Shown here piece after piece: positions 53,960 to 63,736 of a DNA stretch of 64,000 bases. Each line of letters starts with the position of its first letter. The stretch's first letter is position 1. Source of the stretch: Acetobacter oeni (GTDB taxonomy: Bacteria > Pseudomonadota > Alphaproteobacteria > Acetobacterales > Acetobacteraceae); assembly GCF_011516825.1 (NCBI RefSeq), contig NZ_WOTA01000016.1, forward strand, positions 1-64,000. The letters run 5' to 3'. The notes under the pieces were generated by a model. It saw nothing but the letters and a program-made list of their open reading frames with translations. It did no database searches and had not been told where the DNA came from. A program made the translations under genes and the position numbers.

Positions 53960-55843
53960 TCAGGCTTCCCGAAATTCCTCCAGAAGACGCCTGATTTCCG
54001 TGCCGTCTGTCTCGGCCAGAATCCGTCGGGCCAGCATATGACAATCTTCGTAGCGGGATGATCGCACCACCTGTTTTACGCGAGGTACGGCTGATGCGGT
54101 CATCGACAGAGACCGCAGGCCGAGACCGATCAGGAGCGGCGTGATGCGCGGGTCACCGGCGATTTCACCGCACAGGGAGACAGGCTTTCGTTCGTGCAGC
54201 GCCGCCGTGACGACACCGGAAATCATCATCAGAACCGCTGGGTGTAAGGGGTCGTAAAGCGAGGCTGTCTCTGCCGACGCCCGGTCGGTGGCGAGCGTGT
54301 ACATGGTCAGATCGTTTGTTCCGATCGCGAGGAAGTCAACATAACGGGCGAGGGCTTCGGCTGTCAGCGCCGCGCCGGGTGTTTCGATCATGGCTCCGAG
54401 CGGCGGGAGCGGATCGCCGATGCCGACCCCTTTTCGTTTCAGCCGGCGGGCCACCCGTTCATAGATCTCGCGCGCGGTCTCAATCTCGCTGGCCAGCGTG
54501 ACCATAGGCAGCAGAATCTGTACGGGGCCTTTTGCGGCAGCGCGCAGAATTGCGGCGAACTGGGTTTCCAGCAGAGCCGGATAGCGCAGCAGCAGACGAA
54601 TGCCCCGCAGACCAAGAGCCGGATTTTCGTTGTCTTCGCCGTCACCGGAAAACCCGGCGCGATTCAGAGCCTCGCTTTGTTTTTCTCCGCCCCAGTCCAG
54701 CACCCGGATCGTCGTCGGATCAGATCCCATCGCTGCGACCACGCTCGCATAAATTTCGTACTGTGCTGCCTCATCAGGGAGTTTTTCCGCATTGATGAAA
54801 AGAAATTCCGTACGGAGCAGACCGATTCCCGCGGCACCTGACTGAGCGATCAGCGGCAGTTCCGCCGGCAGTTCCAGATTGGCCTGCAACTGGATTTTTT
54901 CTCCGCTCGCCATGCGTGATGAAAGCCGCTTCAGCCGTCCGAGTTGCTGTCGCTCACGGGCATAAGCCGCGACGTGGCGCTGCGCCTGTCTCAGCGTTTT
55001 CGGTTCAGGATTTCTGATGACCTCGCCGGTATCGCCATTGACGACAAGCGTCGTGCCATTTGCCAGATCTGTCAGCACACCCTGCACGGCCAGCACGGAC
55101 GGGATGCCGAGCGCACGGAGCATGATGGCTGTGTGTCCGGTTGTGCCGCCGCTTTCGAGCACCACGGCGCCGACACGGGACGGATCAATCAGAGCAGCAT
55201 CAGCCGGACGTAATGTTTCCGCCACCAGAACGGCACCGTCGGGGAAATGTCCCAGTGCCAGAAACGGGGTTCGTGTCAGGTTGCGGATAAGGCGACGTCC
55301 GATTTCGCGGAATTCTCCGGCGCGTCGTTCGGCGGCGGCGGCCTCCTCTCCGGCCAGAGCTTCTCCGCCTGGGGAAGACAGCATCGTCCCGGCGAGGGCT
55401 TCCGTTTCATCATGCACGGATGCCTCGGCGGTCAGCCCCTCGTCGATCCGGGCCATAACGCCACGCTGCAGCCGGGACGGTCCCAGCATGCGCTGATAGA
55501 CATCCAGCAGAGGACCTATTTCAACCTGACTTTCTTCGGGCAGCAGAGCCAGCCTGCCCCGCAGCTTTGTCAGTTGTGTAATGGACCGTCCGACGGCCTC
55601 ATTGAACCGCGTGCGCTCCTGTTCTGGGGGCAGGGCGCTCAGGCGGGCGCCGGGTTCCGGCGCAGGCGCTTCTCCGGCGATGAAAGCCGGTCCGATTGCG
55701 AAGCCCGTGCCAACCGGTTCGCCTTCAAACAGCAATTCATCCGGGGCATGCCTGTTCTCGTTGCCATGTCGCTTCAGCGCACGGATCCCGGCGGTCGTCT
55801 CCCTCCCGTTTTTTTCCGATTCGCTCTGAGCCAGCTCTTTCAT
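53960..55843 (-). CDS. ptsP: PTS enzyme I (phosphoenolpyruvate-protein phosphotransferase)
   Basis: It takes phosphate from PEP and passes it to HPr. The phospho-His is in GGTTGHTAIMLRALGIPSV; downstream are LLRTEFLFIN and LPMVTLASEIETAREI in the PEP-binding barrel. There is no GAF domain; the EI domain begins FEGEPVGTGFAIGPAF near residue 40. ATG 55843 is used (627 aa); a longer TTG start at 55951 would overlap the HPr gene by 29 bases. The gene is last in the cluster hprK...rapZ-EIIA-HPr-EI. No sugar permease genes are here, so it is regulatory. Confidence 0.9.
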   Translation of the reverse strand: MKELAQSESEKNGRETTAGIRALKRHGNENRHAPDELLFEGEPVGTGFAIGPAFIAGEAPAPEPGARLSALPPEQERTRFNEAVGRSITQLTKLRGRLALLPEESQVEIGPLLDVYQRMLGPSRLQRGVMARIDEGLTAEASVHDETEALAGTMLSSPGGEALAGEEAAAAERRAGEFREIGRRLIRNLTRTPFLALGHFPDGAVLVAETLRPADAALIDPSRVGAVVLESGGTTGHTAIMLRALGIPSVLAVQGVLTDLANGTTLVVNGDTGEVIRNPEPKTLRQAQRHVAAYARERQQLGRLKRLSSRMASGEKIQLQANLELPAELPLIAQSGAAGIGLLRTEFLFINAEKLPDEAAQYEIYASVVAAMGSDPTTIRVLDWGGEKQSEALNRAGFSGDGEDNENPALGLRGIRLLLRYPALLETQFAAILRAAAKGPVQILLPMVTLASEIETAREIYERVARRLKRKGVGIGDPLPPLGAMIETPGAALTAEALARYVDFLAIGTNDLTMYTLATDRASAETASLYDPLHPAVLMMISGVVTAALHERKPVSLCGEIAGDPRITPLLIGLGLRSLSMTASAVPRVKQVVRSSRYEDCHMLARRILAETDGTEIRRLLEEFREA

Positions 55844-55922
55844 GGTGTAATCACTTGCAGTTCCCGTGGCGGGGCCGGTCACTGTATCCGGGTCAGGCCC
55901 ACGCCTGTAGCCGCCATTTTTA

Positions 55923-56222
55923 TTATTCGTTCTCGTCGAAGCCTGACGCAATCAGTAATGTCAACGCCGTCAGGGCTTCTTCGGCCTGCGGGCCTGTCGC
56001 CCGAAGTGTGATTGTCGCGCCCATCCCCGCGCCGAGCATCATGAGCCCCATAATTGAGCACGCCGGGACAGTCTCCTGTTCATATGCAACACTGATATCG
56101 GCATCCCACAGCTCTGCCGCCGCGACGAATTTTGCCGAGGCCCGGGCGTGCAGCCCCTTTGAGTTGACGATGGTGACAGGCCGGACAATTTCCCGTGGTT
56201 CAGCCGGCGCCGGAATGGTCAT
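55923..56222 (-). CDS. HPr-family phosphocarrier
   Basis: It relays phosphate from enzyme I to EIIA. The phospho-His is in SKGLHARASAKF (residue about 25) and the regulatory serine region is ACSIMGLMML. At 99 residues it is slightly extended at the N-terminus. Its ATG directly abuts the EIIA stop codon. The conserved His implies it can be phosphorylated; the EIIA partner next door lacks its accepting residue. Confidence 0.92.
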   Translation of the reverse strand: MTIPAPAEPREIVRPVTIVNSKGLHARASAKFVAAAELWDADISVAYEQETVPACSIMGLMMLGAGMGATITLRATGPQAEEALTALTLLIASGFDENE

Positions 56223-56741
56223 TCAGCCGACAACCCTGCGTGGATGGATGCCGATGACGGGCAGCGAAGATGTAACAGGCTGCGGGTGAAATTTATGCAC
56301 TTTGCTGGCGGCTTCTTCAGCGCAGCGCCGCGCTCCGTCAAGACATTGCTGGGGCAGATGCGAAGCGCAGTTAATGTATTTATGCGCGGCTTCCTCGGCC
56401 AGCGTGGTGCATTCGCCGAGTGTGTGCGTCTCGCGCATCTGAGCCAGTTTCACGAGCATCGGAAGGTTTGCCCCGCCGAGAACTTCAATCCGGCCGGGGA
56501 GCATCATTGCAACGGCGAGATTGGATGGTGTGCTGCCGAACATATCGGTCACCAGCATGACACCGTCACCGTGATCGACGTCCCTGATCCGGTTTTCCAG
56601 TTCAAGTTGCCGCGCCTGAAGGTCATCATCTGCACCGACACTGACGGTTTCAAGCTGTCTCTGCGGCCCTACCACATGTTCCATGGTTTCTCGCAAAGCT
56701 ACGCCGAGCGCGCCCTGCGTGACCAGAATAATGCCTATCAT
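56223..56741 (-). CDS. EIIA-Man family PTS protein with Gln for the phospho-His
   Basis: EIIA-Man proteins accept phosphate on a His in MIGIVLVTHG. This one reads MIGIILVTQG, with a CAG codon (56717-56715 on the minus strand), so the active residue is Gln. Other motifs are kept, including VTDMFGSTPSNLAVAMMLPGRIEV. The C-terminus is extended by about 40 residues with several Cys and His (YINCASHLPQQCLDGARRC). It lies between rapZ and HPr, overlapping rapZ by four bases. It may act by binding rather than phosphorylation, or be losing function. Confidence 0.88.
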   Translation of the reverse strand: MIGIILVTQGALGVALRETMEHVVGPQRQLETVSVGADDDLQARQLELENRIRDVDHGDGVMLVTDMFGSTPSNLAVAMMLPGRIEVLGGANLPMLVKLAQMRETHTLGECTTLAEEAAHKYINCASHLPQQCLDGARRCAEEAASKVHKFHPQPVTSSLPVIGIHPRRVVG

Positions 56742-57817
56742 GCGTTTCCCCGCGCCATGGAACGCTGGCCTTTCGTATCCGGCGAAGCATGGGCTGCCTC
56801 GCCGGTCAGTTCCTGATGTCTGACGTCTGCTTCGGCCGCGTCATCGGACAGAATCTCGGCCGGTTTTCTTACCCAGCGCCAGGCGGCCGTGCTGAGACCG
56901 GCAATCCCCTGTCTGGCCAGCTCACGGTGAACCACCGCGATGGGCCATTCACCGTCTGTTTCGCAAAAATCCCGGGCGGCCAGTTTTCCTGCCAGCGCTT
57001 CCACCAGCGTTACCGAGCGGTGACGCCCCCCTGAACAGCCAATCGCAATCGTGGCATATTTCTTACCTTCCTGCACGAAACGCGGGATCACGAGATAAAG
57101 CATATTACTGATCTGATTCAGGAACGGCTCATAGTCCGGATCGGCTGCAACGTAATCCGCGACCGGAAGGTCCAGCCCGGTCATGGGGGCCAGAGACGGA
57201 TCGTAATATGGATTACGCAGGAAACGGGCGTCAAAAACCATATCGGCCTCGCGCGGCAGGCCCGCCGGAAAGGCGAACGACATCAGGACCACGGTCAGTC
57301 CCTCATCCGGACTGCCGTGCCAGGAGCCAAACCGGGTTTCGATCAGCCGCCGGAGTTCCGGCGCGGAAAGATCCGAGGTGTCGATGACCATATCGGCGCA
57401 GGCGCGGAGTTCGGCGGTCAGCGCCGTCTCGGCGTCTATGCCTTCCTTGACGCTGCCATGAGGCGCAAGCGGGTGCCGGCGACGGGTTGCCGTGTAGCGG
57501 CGCAGCAGCGTGTTCCGGTCAGCGGTTGCGTAAAGCACCTCTGTCCGAAGCTGCGGACTGAGGCGAAGCCGCGCCACGGCGGCCAGCACGGCAGAGGCAT
57601 CAAACCCCCGCGTTCTGGAGTCCACGCCGATTGCAATCGGCCTGTCACCTCTGGCCACGATTTCATCGAGCATTCCAAGAGGAGGGTTGTCGATCACCTC
57701 GTGCCCCAGATCCTCCAGAATCCGCAGAATCGAGGATTTACCTGCTCCGGAGAGCCCGGTGACGAGGAGAATCTGGCGTGGCGTCGGCGTATCGTCGGCA
57801 GTCTGAGGTATCACCAT
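56738..57817 (-). CDS. rapZ: RNase adapter protein RapZ
   Basis: RapZ binds ATP and in enterics directs RNase E to the GlmZ small RNA; alphaproteobacterial relatives are found with PTS genes. The P-loop is LVTGLSGAGKSS near residue 22; the C-terminal ligand domain holds AIGCSGGRHRSVTLVEALA. At 359 residues it is longer than E. coli RapZ (284), mainly at the C-terminus (RHQELTGEAAHASP...). ATG 57817. The next gene downstream overlaps by four bases; hprK lies 190 bases upstream. Confidence 0.93.
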   Translation of the reverse strand: MVIPQTADDTPTPRQILLVTGLSGAGKSSILRILEDLGHEVIDNPPLGMLDEIVARGDRPIAIGVDSRTRGFDASAVLAAVARLRLSPQLRTEVLYATADRNTLLRRYTATRRRHPLAPHGSVKEGIDAETALTAELRACADMVIDTSDLSAPELRRLIETRFGSWHGSPDEGLTVVLMSFAFPAGLPREADMVFDARFLRNPYYDPSLAPMTGLDLPVADYVAADPDYEPFLNQISNMLYLVIPRFVQEGKKYATIAIGCSGGRHRSVTLVEALAGKLAARDFCETDGEWPIAVVHRELARQGIAGLSTAAWRWVRKPAEILSDDAAEADVRHQELTGEAAHASPDTKGQRSMARGNA

Positions 57818-58007
57818 GAAACCGGACAGGCACCCTGCGTTAAGAAACGACGGCTGGAAAGCAGCCTGGAAAAACAGAAGTCACCGGCCTGATCTGACCG
57901 AAAATCACCCACGACATACATTATACAGCCTGTCTGCGATAACGTGCGCCGTAATGTTCGGACATAATATATCAGATCGGGAAAGCTTCGACACTATTTT
58001 GTCGCTT

Positions 58008-58466
58008 TTAGTTATCCCCGCCCGGCATGGCGTCCCGCGACAGAAGGCAGGCCCGCCCGGCCAGGCACTCCAGAGCCATGTCAATGCTGTCCGGGGCTGA
58101 AGCCAGCGTCCCGTTCAGCCAGAGGACAGGGAGCCCCGTTTTCCTGTTATAGCTCTCGGTGTCTGTCGGAAGTCGGGGCACTTTTTCACCCTCGGCGACG
58201 AGTTGCACAGCCAGGACAGGGCGGGCCGATTGTCTGAAAGAACGCTGAACAATTCCCCAGCCGCGCACCTCGATCAGCCCGCGCAGGGCGAGGGGCGCGC
58301 TGGCGAGACCGTCCCGCAATTCCACTCTGTCATCCGCGACCAGGTCGTAACCCCGCGTAAGCAGCCTCAGCAGCAGGCTTGATTTGCCGGCTCCCGGCGC
58401 ACCGAGAAGAAGCACGCCCGCTTCGCCCCGCGCGGCGCAGGAGGCATGAAGCCGCAGGATCGTCAT
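58008..58466 (-). CDS. hprK: HPr kinase/phosphorylase, short alphaproteobacterial form
   Basis: It phosphorylates a serine of HPr. The P-loop is LLGAPGAGKSSLLLRLL and the downstream HprK signature region includes LRGLIEVRGWGI. At 152 residues it has only the kinase domain; the N-terminal domain of Firmicutes HprK is missing, as is usual in Alphaproteobacteria. ATG 58466. It is upstream of rapZ in the same direction and probably opens the cluster. Confidence 0.9.
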   Translation of the reverse strand: MTILRLHASCAARGEAGVLLLGAPGAGKSSLLLRLLTRGYDLVADDRVELRDGLASAPLALRGLIEVRGWGIVQRSFRQSARPVLAVQLVAEGEKVPRLPTDTESYNRKTGLPVLWLNGTLASAPDSIDMALECLAGRACLLSRDAMPGGDN

Positions 58467-58584
58467 ATGTGAAACATTCTCCGGGTCCGTTGCGTTTCTG
58501 AAGCGTTACCCGGATGAAACATCTTTCATTCCGGAGTAATGCGGATTATGACCTTTTTGTGACCATCCGGAAGGGCGAGCAGCC

Positions 58585-58989
58585 ATGGCAACACCAACCG
58601 GCGACAGCCCCGGTTTGCAGAACCCGGAACTGTGTGCGGAATCAATTCTGCCAAAATACGAACAGGGACGAGGCGGTCTGCGTCTGAGCCGTATCAGAGG
58701 CTATGATCGTCATGCCGGCCGCTTTCCGGCCCGGATTACTGATCAGTGCCGGCTTGCTTTTTCCGCAGGGAATGCGGCGCTTCTCGCGCGCGGAGCCTCC
58801 CTGCAGGATGTGGTGCGGGTTATCTTTGTGGTCAAGGATGCCGGACAACTGACATCCTGCGCGCCATTTGTCAGCAATGCGCTGGGAGCAAACCGCCCGG
58901 CGGCCACGGTGATGGTTGTTGACAGCTTCGATAGTCCCGATGTGGAAATTGAACTCGAACTGATCACTCATATAGCCGGGACTGCCTGA
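58585..58989 (+). CDS. RidA-superfamily protein lacking the catalytic Arg
   Basis: RidA proteins hydrolyse reactive 2-aminoacrylate and related imines using an Arg within an aromatic/Arg-Ser motif. The fold is recognisable by LAFSAGNAALLARGASLQDVVRVIFVVKDAG and VEIELELITH. In place of the catalytic PARS-type motif it has RPAATVMVV, so the Arg appears absent. It may belong to a Rid subfamily with another activity or be a non-catalytic relative. It is 134 residues and has no clear operon partner; it is divergent from hprK. Confidence 0.7.
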   Translation: MATPTGDSPGLQNPELCAESILPKYEQGRGGLRLSRIRGYDRHAGRFPARITDQCRLAFSAGNAALLARGASLQDVVRVIFVVKDAGQLTSCAPFVSNALGANRPAATVMVVDSFDSPDVEIELELITHIAGTA

Positions 58990-59133
58990 CGGTCGGTTTT
59001 GCGTCATTTCAAATTTTGATCAGTCGTTGTATGGCCCCGAACTCAGTGCTTCAGCCGGATTGGATGATCCGGTCAGGATCTATTCTGATGCGGCAACAGG
59101 AAGCACGGTTCCCGTATCCTGCCGCTGAACGGA

Positions 59134-61344
59134 TTGCTGCCGGTGACTTCTTCTTTTCGCCCGGGGCCGGGCTTTTCCGGCATCAGGGATGACGGGCTTT
59201 ACAAACGTCTCCCGTCACGACTTCTGAGTAATCCGGCACGTCTCATGGTAAAGACGGGACACAGGGGCCTTCGTTTCGCTCTGCGCGTCTGTCGTGAGTT
59301 TGTCCCGGCGCGAACAGGCTTTCGTCGGGAGGGTGGTAAGGCTGCCCGTGAAAACAGCCAGGGCGTTCCGGCATGTGAAACAAAAAATCTGGCTTTTGAG
59401 AAAACGGGGTTTCAGATTTCTCTCCGGTTTCCCCGTTATGCGAATCCTCTGCTCAGCATCGTCATTCCGAGCTACGGGCAGGCTCCGGTTACGCTTCGCT
59501 GTCTGCGTTCAGTTATGCAGAATCCTCCCGCCTGTGCTTATGAAGTTATTGTCGCGGAAGACGCATCCGGTGATCCGGATATGGCCCGTTTCAGAGAAGT
59601 TCCTGGCCTTTTGCTGCTTGAGCGACCGAAAAATCTCGGGTTTCTTCGTAACTGTAACGAAGCCGCGCGTGTTGCCTCAGGGAAATATCTGCATTTTCTC
59701 AATAATGACACGGAAGTGCTGCCCGGCGCTTTCGATGCTCTTGTGCGCCGTCTCGAATCAGATCCCGCGACCGGGCTTACAGGTTCGAAGCTGCTTTTTG
59801 CGGATGGAAAACTTCAGGAAGCAGGAGGCATTGTCTGGAACGATGCTGCCGGAATGAATTTCGGGCGCAATGATTCCGAGCCGGATCGGGCGGCCTACAA
59901 CTGGCCACGCGATGCGGATTATATTTCAGGCGCGTCCATCGCCATACCGCGCACGCTTTTTTATTCTCTCAATGGATTCGATGAGATTTTCGCACCGGCG
60001 TATTACGAGGACACGGATCTTGCGTTTCGTGTGAGGGAAGCCGGCTACCGCGTGGTTTATGAACCTGCCTCTGTCGTGATTCATTATGAAGGACTGTCAC
60101 ATGGAACCGATGAGGGGCAGGGGGTAAAGGCCTGCCAGGCACGCAATCGGAGCATTATGCTCAGTCGGTGGAAAACTGTTCTGGAGGCAGACCATTTTAA
60201 GCCGGGTACGCACGGTCTGCGGGCTGCCGCGCGGGCTCGCCATCGCCCGGTGATTCTGATTATCGATCATTATGTTCCCGAGCCTGACCGGGACGCGGGC
60301 TCGCGTGCGACGCTCTGCGTGATCCAGGCTCTGGCAGAGGCCGGCTGGCTTATAAAATTCTGGCCGATGGACCGGAAGCGCAAAACCTGGTCGCACGATC
60401 TCGAACAGACGGGCGTTGAGATTCTCGATCACACCTGTCCTCAGTCTTTTTCAGCATGGCTGGAGGAGAACGGGAAAGATCTTGATCATGTCATGATTAT
60501 GCGGCCCGTTGTTGCGCAGGAATTTTTGCCGGTTGTCATAGCCGGCACGGATGCCAGACGATCTTATTACGGTCACGATATCCATTTTCTGCGGATAATG
60601 CGGGAAGCCGACCTGAAAGAAAGCAGAGCGCTGCGGGATGAAGCTCTGTCCATGCGTGACCTCGAAATGTCGCTGTGGCCGCAATTCGACGTCGTCCTCT
60701 ATCTGTCTGATTATGAGACGGAACTGGTGCGCGAACTTGTTCCCGCCGCGCATGCACGGACTGTGCTGCCATTCTGCTTCACGCCGGACAGGTCTCCGAG
60801 GTCTGTAACCGACGGAGCAACGATTCTCTTTGTCGGCGGCTTTGCGCATCCGCCTAATATCGATGCGGCGGTCTGGCTGAAAAACGAAATCATGCCGCTG
60901 GTCATGGCACGTGTACCAGAGGCGCGGCTCATTCTGGCGGGGTCGAATCCGGCGCCCGCCGTCCGGGTCCTGGCTTATGACCGGACAACCATCACCGGCT
61001 CGATCAGCGACGGTGAGCTCGCGCGTCTGTATGCGTCGGCCCGTGTTGCCGCCGTGCCGCTACGTTTCGGAGCCGGCGTCAAGAACAAGGTGCTGGAAGC
61101 GCTTGATCACGGTCTGCCGCTTGTCACAACGCCTGTCGGGGCGGAGGGTATTCCGGGGATCGGAGCAACGTGCAGCATTGCGGAGGATGCCGCGGCGTTC
61201 GCGGAACTGCTGATCCGGCTCCTTGAAGATGACGGACTCTGGAGGCAGCGCTCCGATCAGGGTAAATGCCTGATTTCAGAGGAATTCTCCCCCGGCAGAT
61301 TTTCGGAAATTCTGCTTCATGCTCTGAGCAGGCAGCAAAGCTGA
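59134..61344 (+). CDS. Two-domain glycosyltransferase (GT2 plus GT4-like)
   Basis: The N-terminal half holds a GT2 domain: LLSIVIPSYGQAPVTLRCLRS near residue 110, the acidic motif FLNNDTEVL, and APAYYEDTDLAFRVREAGY. The C-terminal half is GT-B-like: TILFVGGFAHPPNIDAAVWL and RVAAVPLRFGAGVKNKVLEALDHGLP. Such fusions synthesise surface polysaccharide with two activities in one chain. The TTG at 59134 opens the frame; GTG 59143 or ATG 59245 are alternatives, and the first 100 residues are basic and non-conserved. It is flanked by single genes. Confidence 0.82.
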   Translation: MLPVTSSFRPGPGFSGIRDDGLYKRLPSRLLSNPARLMVKTGHRGLRFALRVCREFVPARTGFRREGGKAARENSQGVPACETKNLAFEKTGFQISLRFPRYANPLLSIVIPSYGQAPVTLRCLRSVMQNPPACAYEVIVAEDASGDPDMARFREVPGLLLLERPKNLGFLRNCNEAARVASGKYLHFLNNDTEVLPGAFDALVRRLESDPATGLTGSKLLFADGKLQEAGGIVWNDAAGMNFGRNDSEPDRAAYNWPRDADYISGASIAIPRTLFYSLNGFDEIFAPAYYEDTDLAFRVREAGYRVVYEPASVVIHYEGLSHGTDEGQGVKACQARNRSIMLSRWKTVLEADHFKPGTHGLRAAARARHRPVILIIDHYVPEPDRDAGSRATLCVIQALAEAGWLIKFWPMDRKRKTWSHDLEQTGVEILDHTCPQSFSAWLEENGKDLDHVMIMRPVVAQEFLPVVIAGTDARRSYYGHDIHFLRIMREADLKESRALRDEALSMRDLEMSLWPQFDVVLYLSDYETELVRELVPAAHARTVLPFCFTPDRSPRSVTDGATILFVGGFAHPPNIDAAVWLKNEIMPLVMARVPEARLILAGSNPAPAVRVLAYDRTTITGSISDGELARLYASARVAAVPLRFGAGVKNKVLEALDHGLPLVTTPVGAEGIPGIGATCSIAEDAAAFAELLIRLLEDDGLWRQRSDQGKCLISEEFSPGRFSEILLHALSRQQS

Positions 61345-61425
61345 CTTACTCGCACGGCATACCGGTGCGGCCTGTCGGAACCATCCGGCGAAATGCCGCG
61401 TTGCCCTTCGGAAGTGGAGGACATC

Positions 61426-63552
61426 ATGAGCAAAAGAGAAAAGAGTTCCGGACGCGACGAGGTTACGATTGGTGATCAGACGTTCGAACGGAGCAAGGGG
61501 GGTGAGACGCATCAGACAGCAACGGGAGATGTTCCGACTCTGACCACGGCTCAGGGCGTACCGGTTTCCGACGATCAGAATACGCTTAAGGTCGGACCGC
61601 GGGGCCCGGCTCTGCTGGAAGACTTCCATTTCCGTGAAAAAATCTTTCACTTTGATCATGAACGTATTCCGGAGCGTGTGGTGCATGCGCGCGGATACGG
61701 CGCTCATGGGTATTTCGAGCTGACGGACTCGCTCTCCGATGTCACCACCGCGGATGTGCTCCAGCGACCGGGCGAGCGGGTTCCGGCCTTTGTGCGTCTT
61801 TCAACGGTGGCCGGCGGCAGGGGATCTTCCGATCTTCCTCGTGATATCCGCGGGTTTGCCGTCAAGCTTTATACAAAAGCGGGCAACTGGGACATCGTGG
61901 GCAATAATGCGCCGGTTTTCTTCATTCAGGATGCTATCAAATTTCCGGATTTCGTTCATTCCATCAAGGAAGAGCCGGATCGCGGTTTCCCCCAGGCGCA
62001 GTCGGCTCATGACAATCTGTGGGATTTTGTTTCCCTCTCGCCGGAATCGATGCATGCGATCATGTGGGCGATGTCGGACCGGGCGATTCCACGTTCCCTG
62101 CGGTTCATGGAAGGGTTTGGCGTCCATACATTCCGTTTCATAAATAAAGACGGTAACTCGACTTATGTGAAATTTCACTGGAAGCCGAAAGCCGGCATGC
62201 AGTCTGTCGTCTGGAATGAGGCGCTGAAGATCAACGGCGCCGATCCGGATTTCCACCGCCGCGATATGTGGGATGCGATCAATTCCGGAGATTTCCCGGA
62301 ATGGGAGTTGGGTGTTCAGCTTTTTGATGATGAATTCGCGGACAGTTTCGATTTCGACATTCTGGACGCCACCAAACTGATTCCGGAAGAACTTGTCCCC
62401 GTGCGCCGTGTGGGCCGTCTGGTTCTGAACCGTGTCGTGGATAATTTCTTTGCGGAGACGGAGCAGGTCGCTTTCTGTACGCAGAATGTCGTTCCTGGCG
62501 TTGATTTCACCAACGATCCGCTCCTGCAGGGACGGAATTTCTCCTATCTGGATACGCAGCTGAAGCGGCTGGGTGGTCCTAACTTCACGCATATTCCGGT
62601 AAATGCACCGAAATGTCCGTTCCATACCTTCCAGCAGGACGGTCATGCGGCGATGCATAACCCGAAAGGCCGGGCGAACTACGAACCGAATTCATGGGGT
62701 CCGGAAGCTGGCGGAGCACGCGAGAATCCGTCGCGGGGCTATCGCTCCTATGCGGCTCAGGAGAGCGGTGAGACGCGGCGGGAGCGGGCGGAGCTGTTTG
62801 CCGATCATTACAGTCAGGTCCGGCAGTTTTATATCAGCCAGACGCAGACGGAGCAGGTTCATATCCAGCAGGCCTATACGTTCGAGCTCAGCAAGGTGGA
62901 GACACCGGCGATCCGTTCACGGGTGGTGTCGCACCTGCTGAACATCGACAAAGGTCTGGCGGAAGCGGTGGCGAAGGGGATCGGGCTTGAGACATTGCCC
63001 GAGGCAGCACCCCCGGCCCGTCCGGTGATCGACAATCTGCCTCCGTCACCGGCCCTCAGTATTCTGAAAAACGGTCCGACGACCTTTGCCGGACGCAAGA
63101 TCGGAATTCTGGTGACAGACGGAACGGATGCCGGCTTGCTGAAAGCCGTCTGCGACGCGGCGAAAGCAGAGGGGACCAATGTTGAGCTGGTCGGGCCTCA
63201 GGTTGGTGGCGTAAAACTGTCGGATGGTTCGACTGTGCCGCTCGGGCAGAAGATCAACGGTGGTCCTTCGGTGCTTTATGATGCTGTCGTGCTGCTACCT
63301 TCCGCTGCCGGCGCGAAGCTGCTCGGACATGAAGCGACGGCACGGGATTTCATTAACGATGCCTACGCGCATGCCAAGTTCATCGGTGTCGGTCCTGAAG
63401 CCGATCCGCTGATTGCGCGGGCCGGGCTTCAGCCGTCCGATCGGGACCAGGGCTTTGTTGCAATCGCGGCACAGGGTGATGGGGACGGGTTTATCAAAGC
63501 CTGCCGCGCGGTGCGGTTCTGGGAACGTGAGAGCAAAGTTCACGCTGTGTGA
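61426..63552 (+). CDS. katE: Clade II monofunctional catalase (KatE/HPII type)
   Basis: It degrades hydrogen peroxide with haem. The N-terminal catalase core shows [15 protein letters not shown] (catalytic His), [18 protein letters not shown] (Asn) and [19 protein letters not shown] (haem-ligand Tyr). The C-terminal flavodoxin/amidotransferase-like domain starts near [11 protein letters not shown] and is a hallmark of large-subunit catalases such as E. coli HPII. ATG 61426 has GGAGG nearby, giving 708 residues. An intrinsic terminator follows at 63633. Confidence 0.96.
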   Translation: MSKREKSSGRDEVTIGDQTFERSKGGETHQTATGDVPTLTTAQGVPVSDDQNTLKVGPRGPALLEDFHFREKIFHFDHERIPERVVHARGYGAHGYFELTDSLSDVTTADVLQRPGERVPAFVRLSTVAGGRGSSDLPRDIRGFAVKLYTKAGNWDIVGNNAPVFFIQDAIKFPDFVHSIKEEPDRGFPQAQSAHDNLWDFVSLSPESMHAIMWAMSDRAIPRSLRFMEGFGVHTFRFINKDGNSTYVKFHWKPKAGMQSVVWNEALKINGADPDFHRRDMWDAINSGDFPEWELGVQLFDDEFADSFDFDILDATKLIPEELVPVRRVGRLVLNRVVDNFFAETEQVAFCTQNVVPGVDFTNDPLLQGRNFSYLDTQLKRLGGPNFTHIPVNAPKCPFHTFQQDGHAAMHNPKGRANYEPNSWGPEAGGARENPSRGYRSYAAQESGETRRERAELFADHYSQVRQFYISQTQTEQVHIQQAYTFELSKVETPAIRSRVVSHLLNIDKGLAEAVAKGIGLETLPEAAPPARPVIDNLPPSPALSILKNGPTTFAGRKIGILVTDGTDAGLLKAVCDAAKAEGTNVELVGPQVGGVKLSDGSTVPLGQKINGGPSVLYDAVVLLPSAAGAKLLGHEATARDFINDAYAHAKFIGVGPEADPLIARAGLQPSDRDQGFVAIAAQGDGDGFIKACRAVRFWERESKVHAV

Positions 63553-63586
63553 GGGGAAGTCGTCGGGTCGCTACCCCGAGCCCCGC

Positions 63587-63605
63587 AAAGGGACGTAGTC
63601 CCTTT
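63587..63605 (+). terminator. Hairpin after katE
   Basis: AAAGGGAC / GTCCCTTT with a three-base loop lies 35 bases after the katE stop. No T-run. It resembles other paired hairpins in this window and may be an intergenic repeat. Confidence 0.4.
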
Positions 63606-63632
63606 GATCCCGGGTTGTTAAATTAAAGAAGT

Positions 63633-63666
63633 GCGGAGGGCTTCCTTATCGGCTCTCCGTATTTTT
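63633..63666 (+). terminator. Rho-independent terminator of katE
   Basis: CGGAGGGC (63634-63641) pairs with GCTCTCCG (63652-63659; one G-T pair), followed by TATTTTT. This is a canonical intrinsic terminator reading rightward from katE. Confidence 0.65.
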
Positions 63667-63688
63667 GCTGATTGAGTAAAATTGTTTG

Positions 63689-63727
63689 CAAAGGTCTGTG
63701 ACCTTTGTCGGGTCGCGGACCGCGACC
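63689..63727 (-). terminator. Paired hairpins downstream of ilvD
   Basis: On the minus strand just after the ilvD stop are GGTCGCGG / CCGCGACC and CAAAGGT / ACCTTTG. They are followed by TTTGCAAACAATTTT, which could act as a terminator tail. Confidence 0.5.
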
Positions 63728-63736
63728 GTTTTCCTT

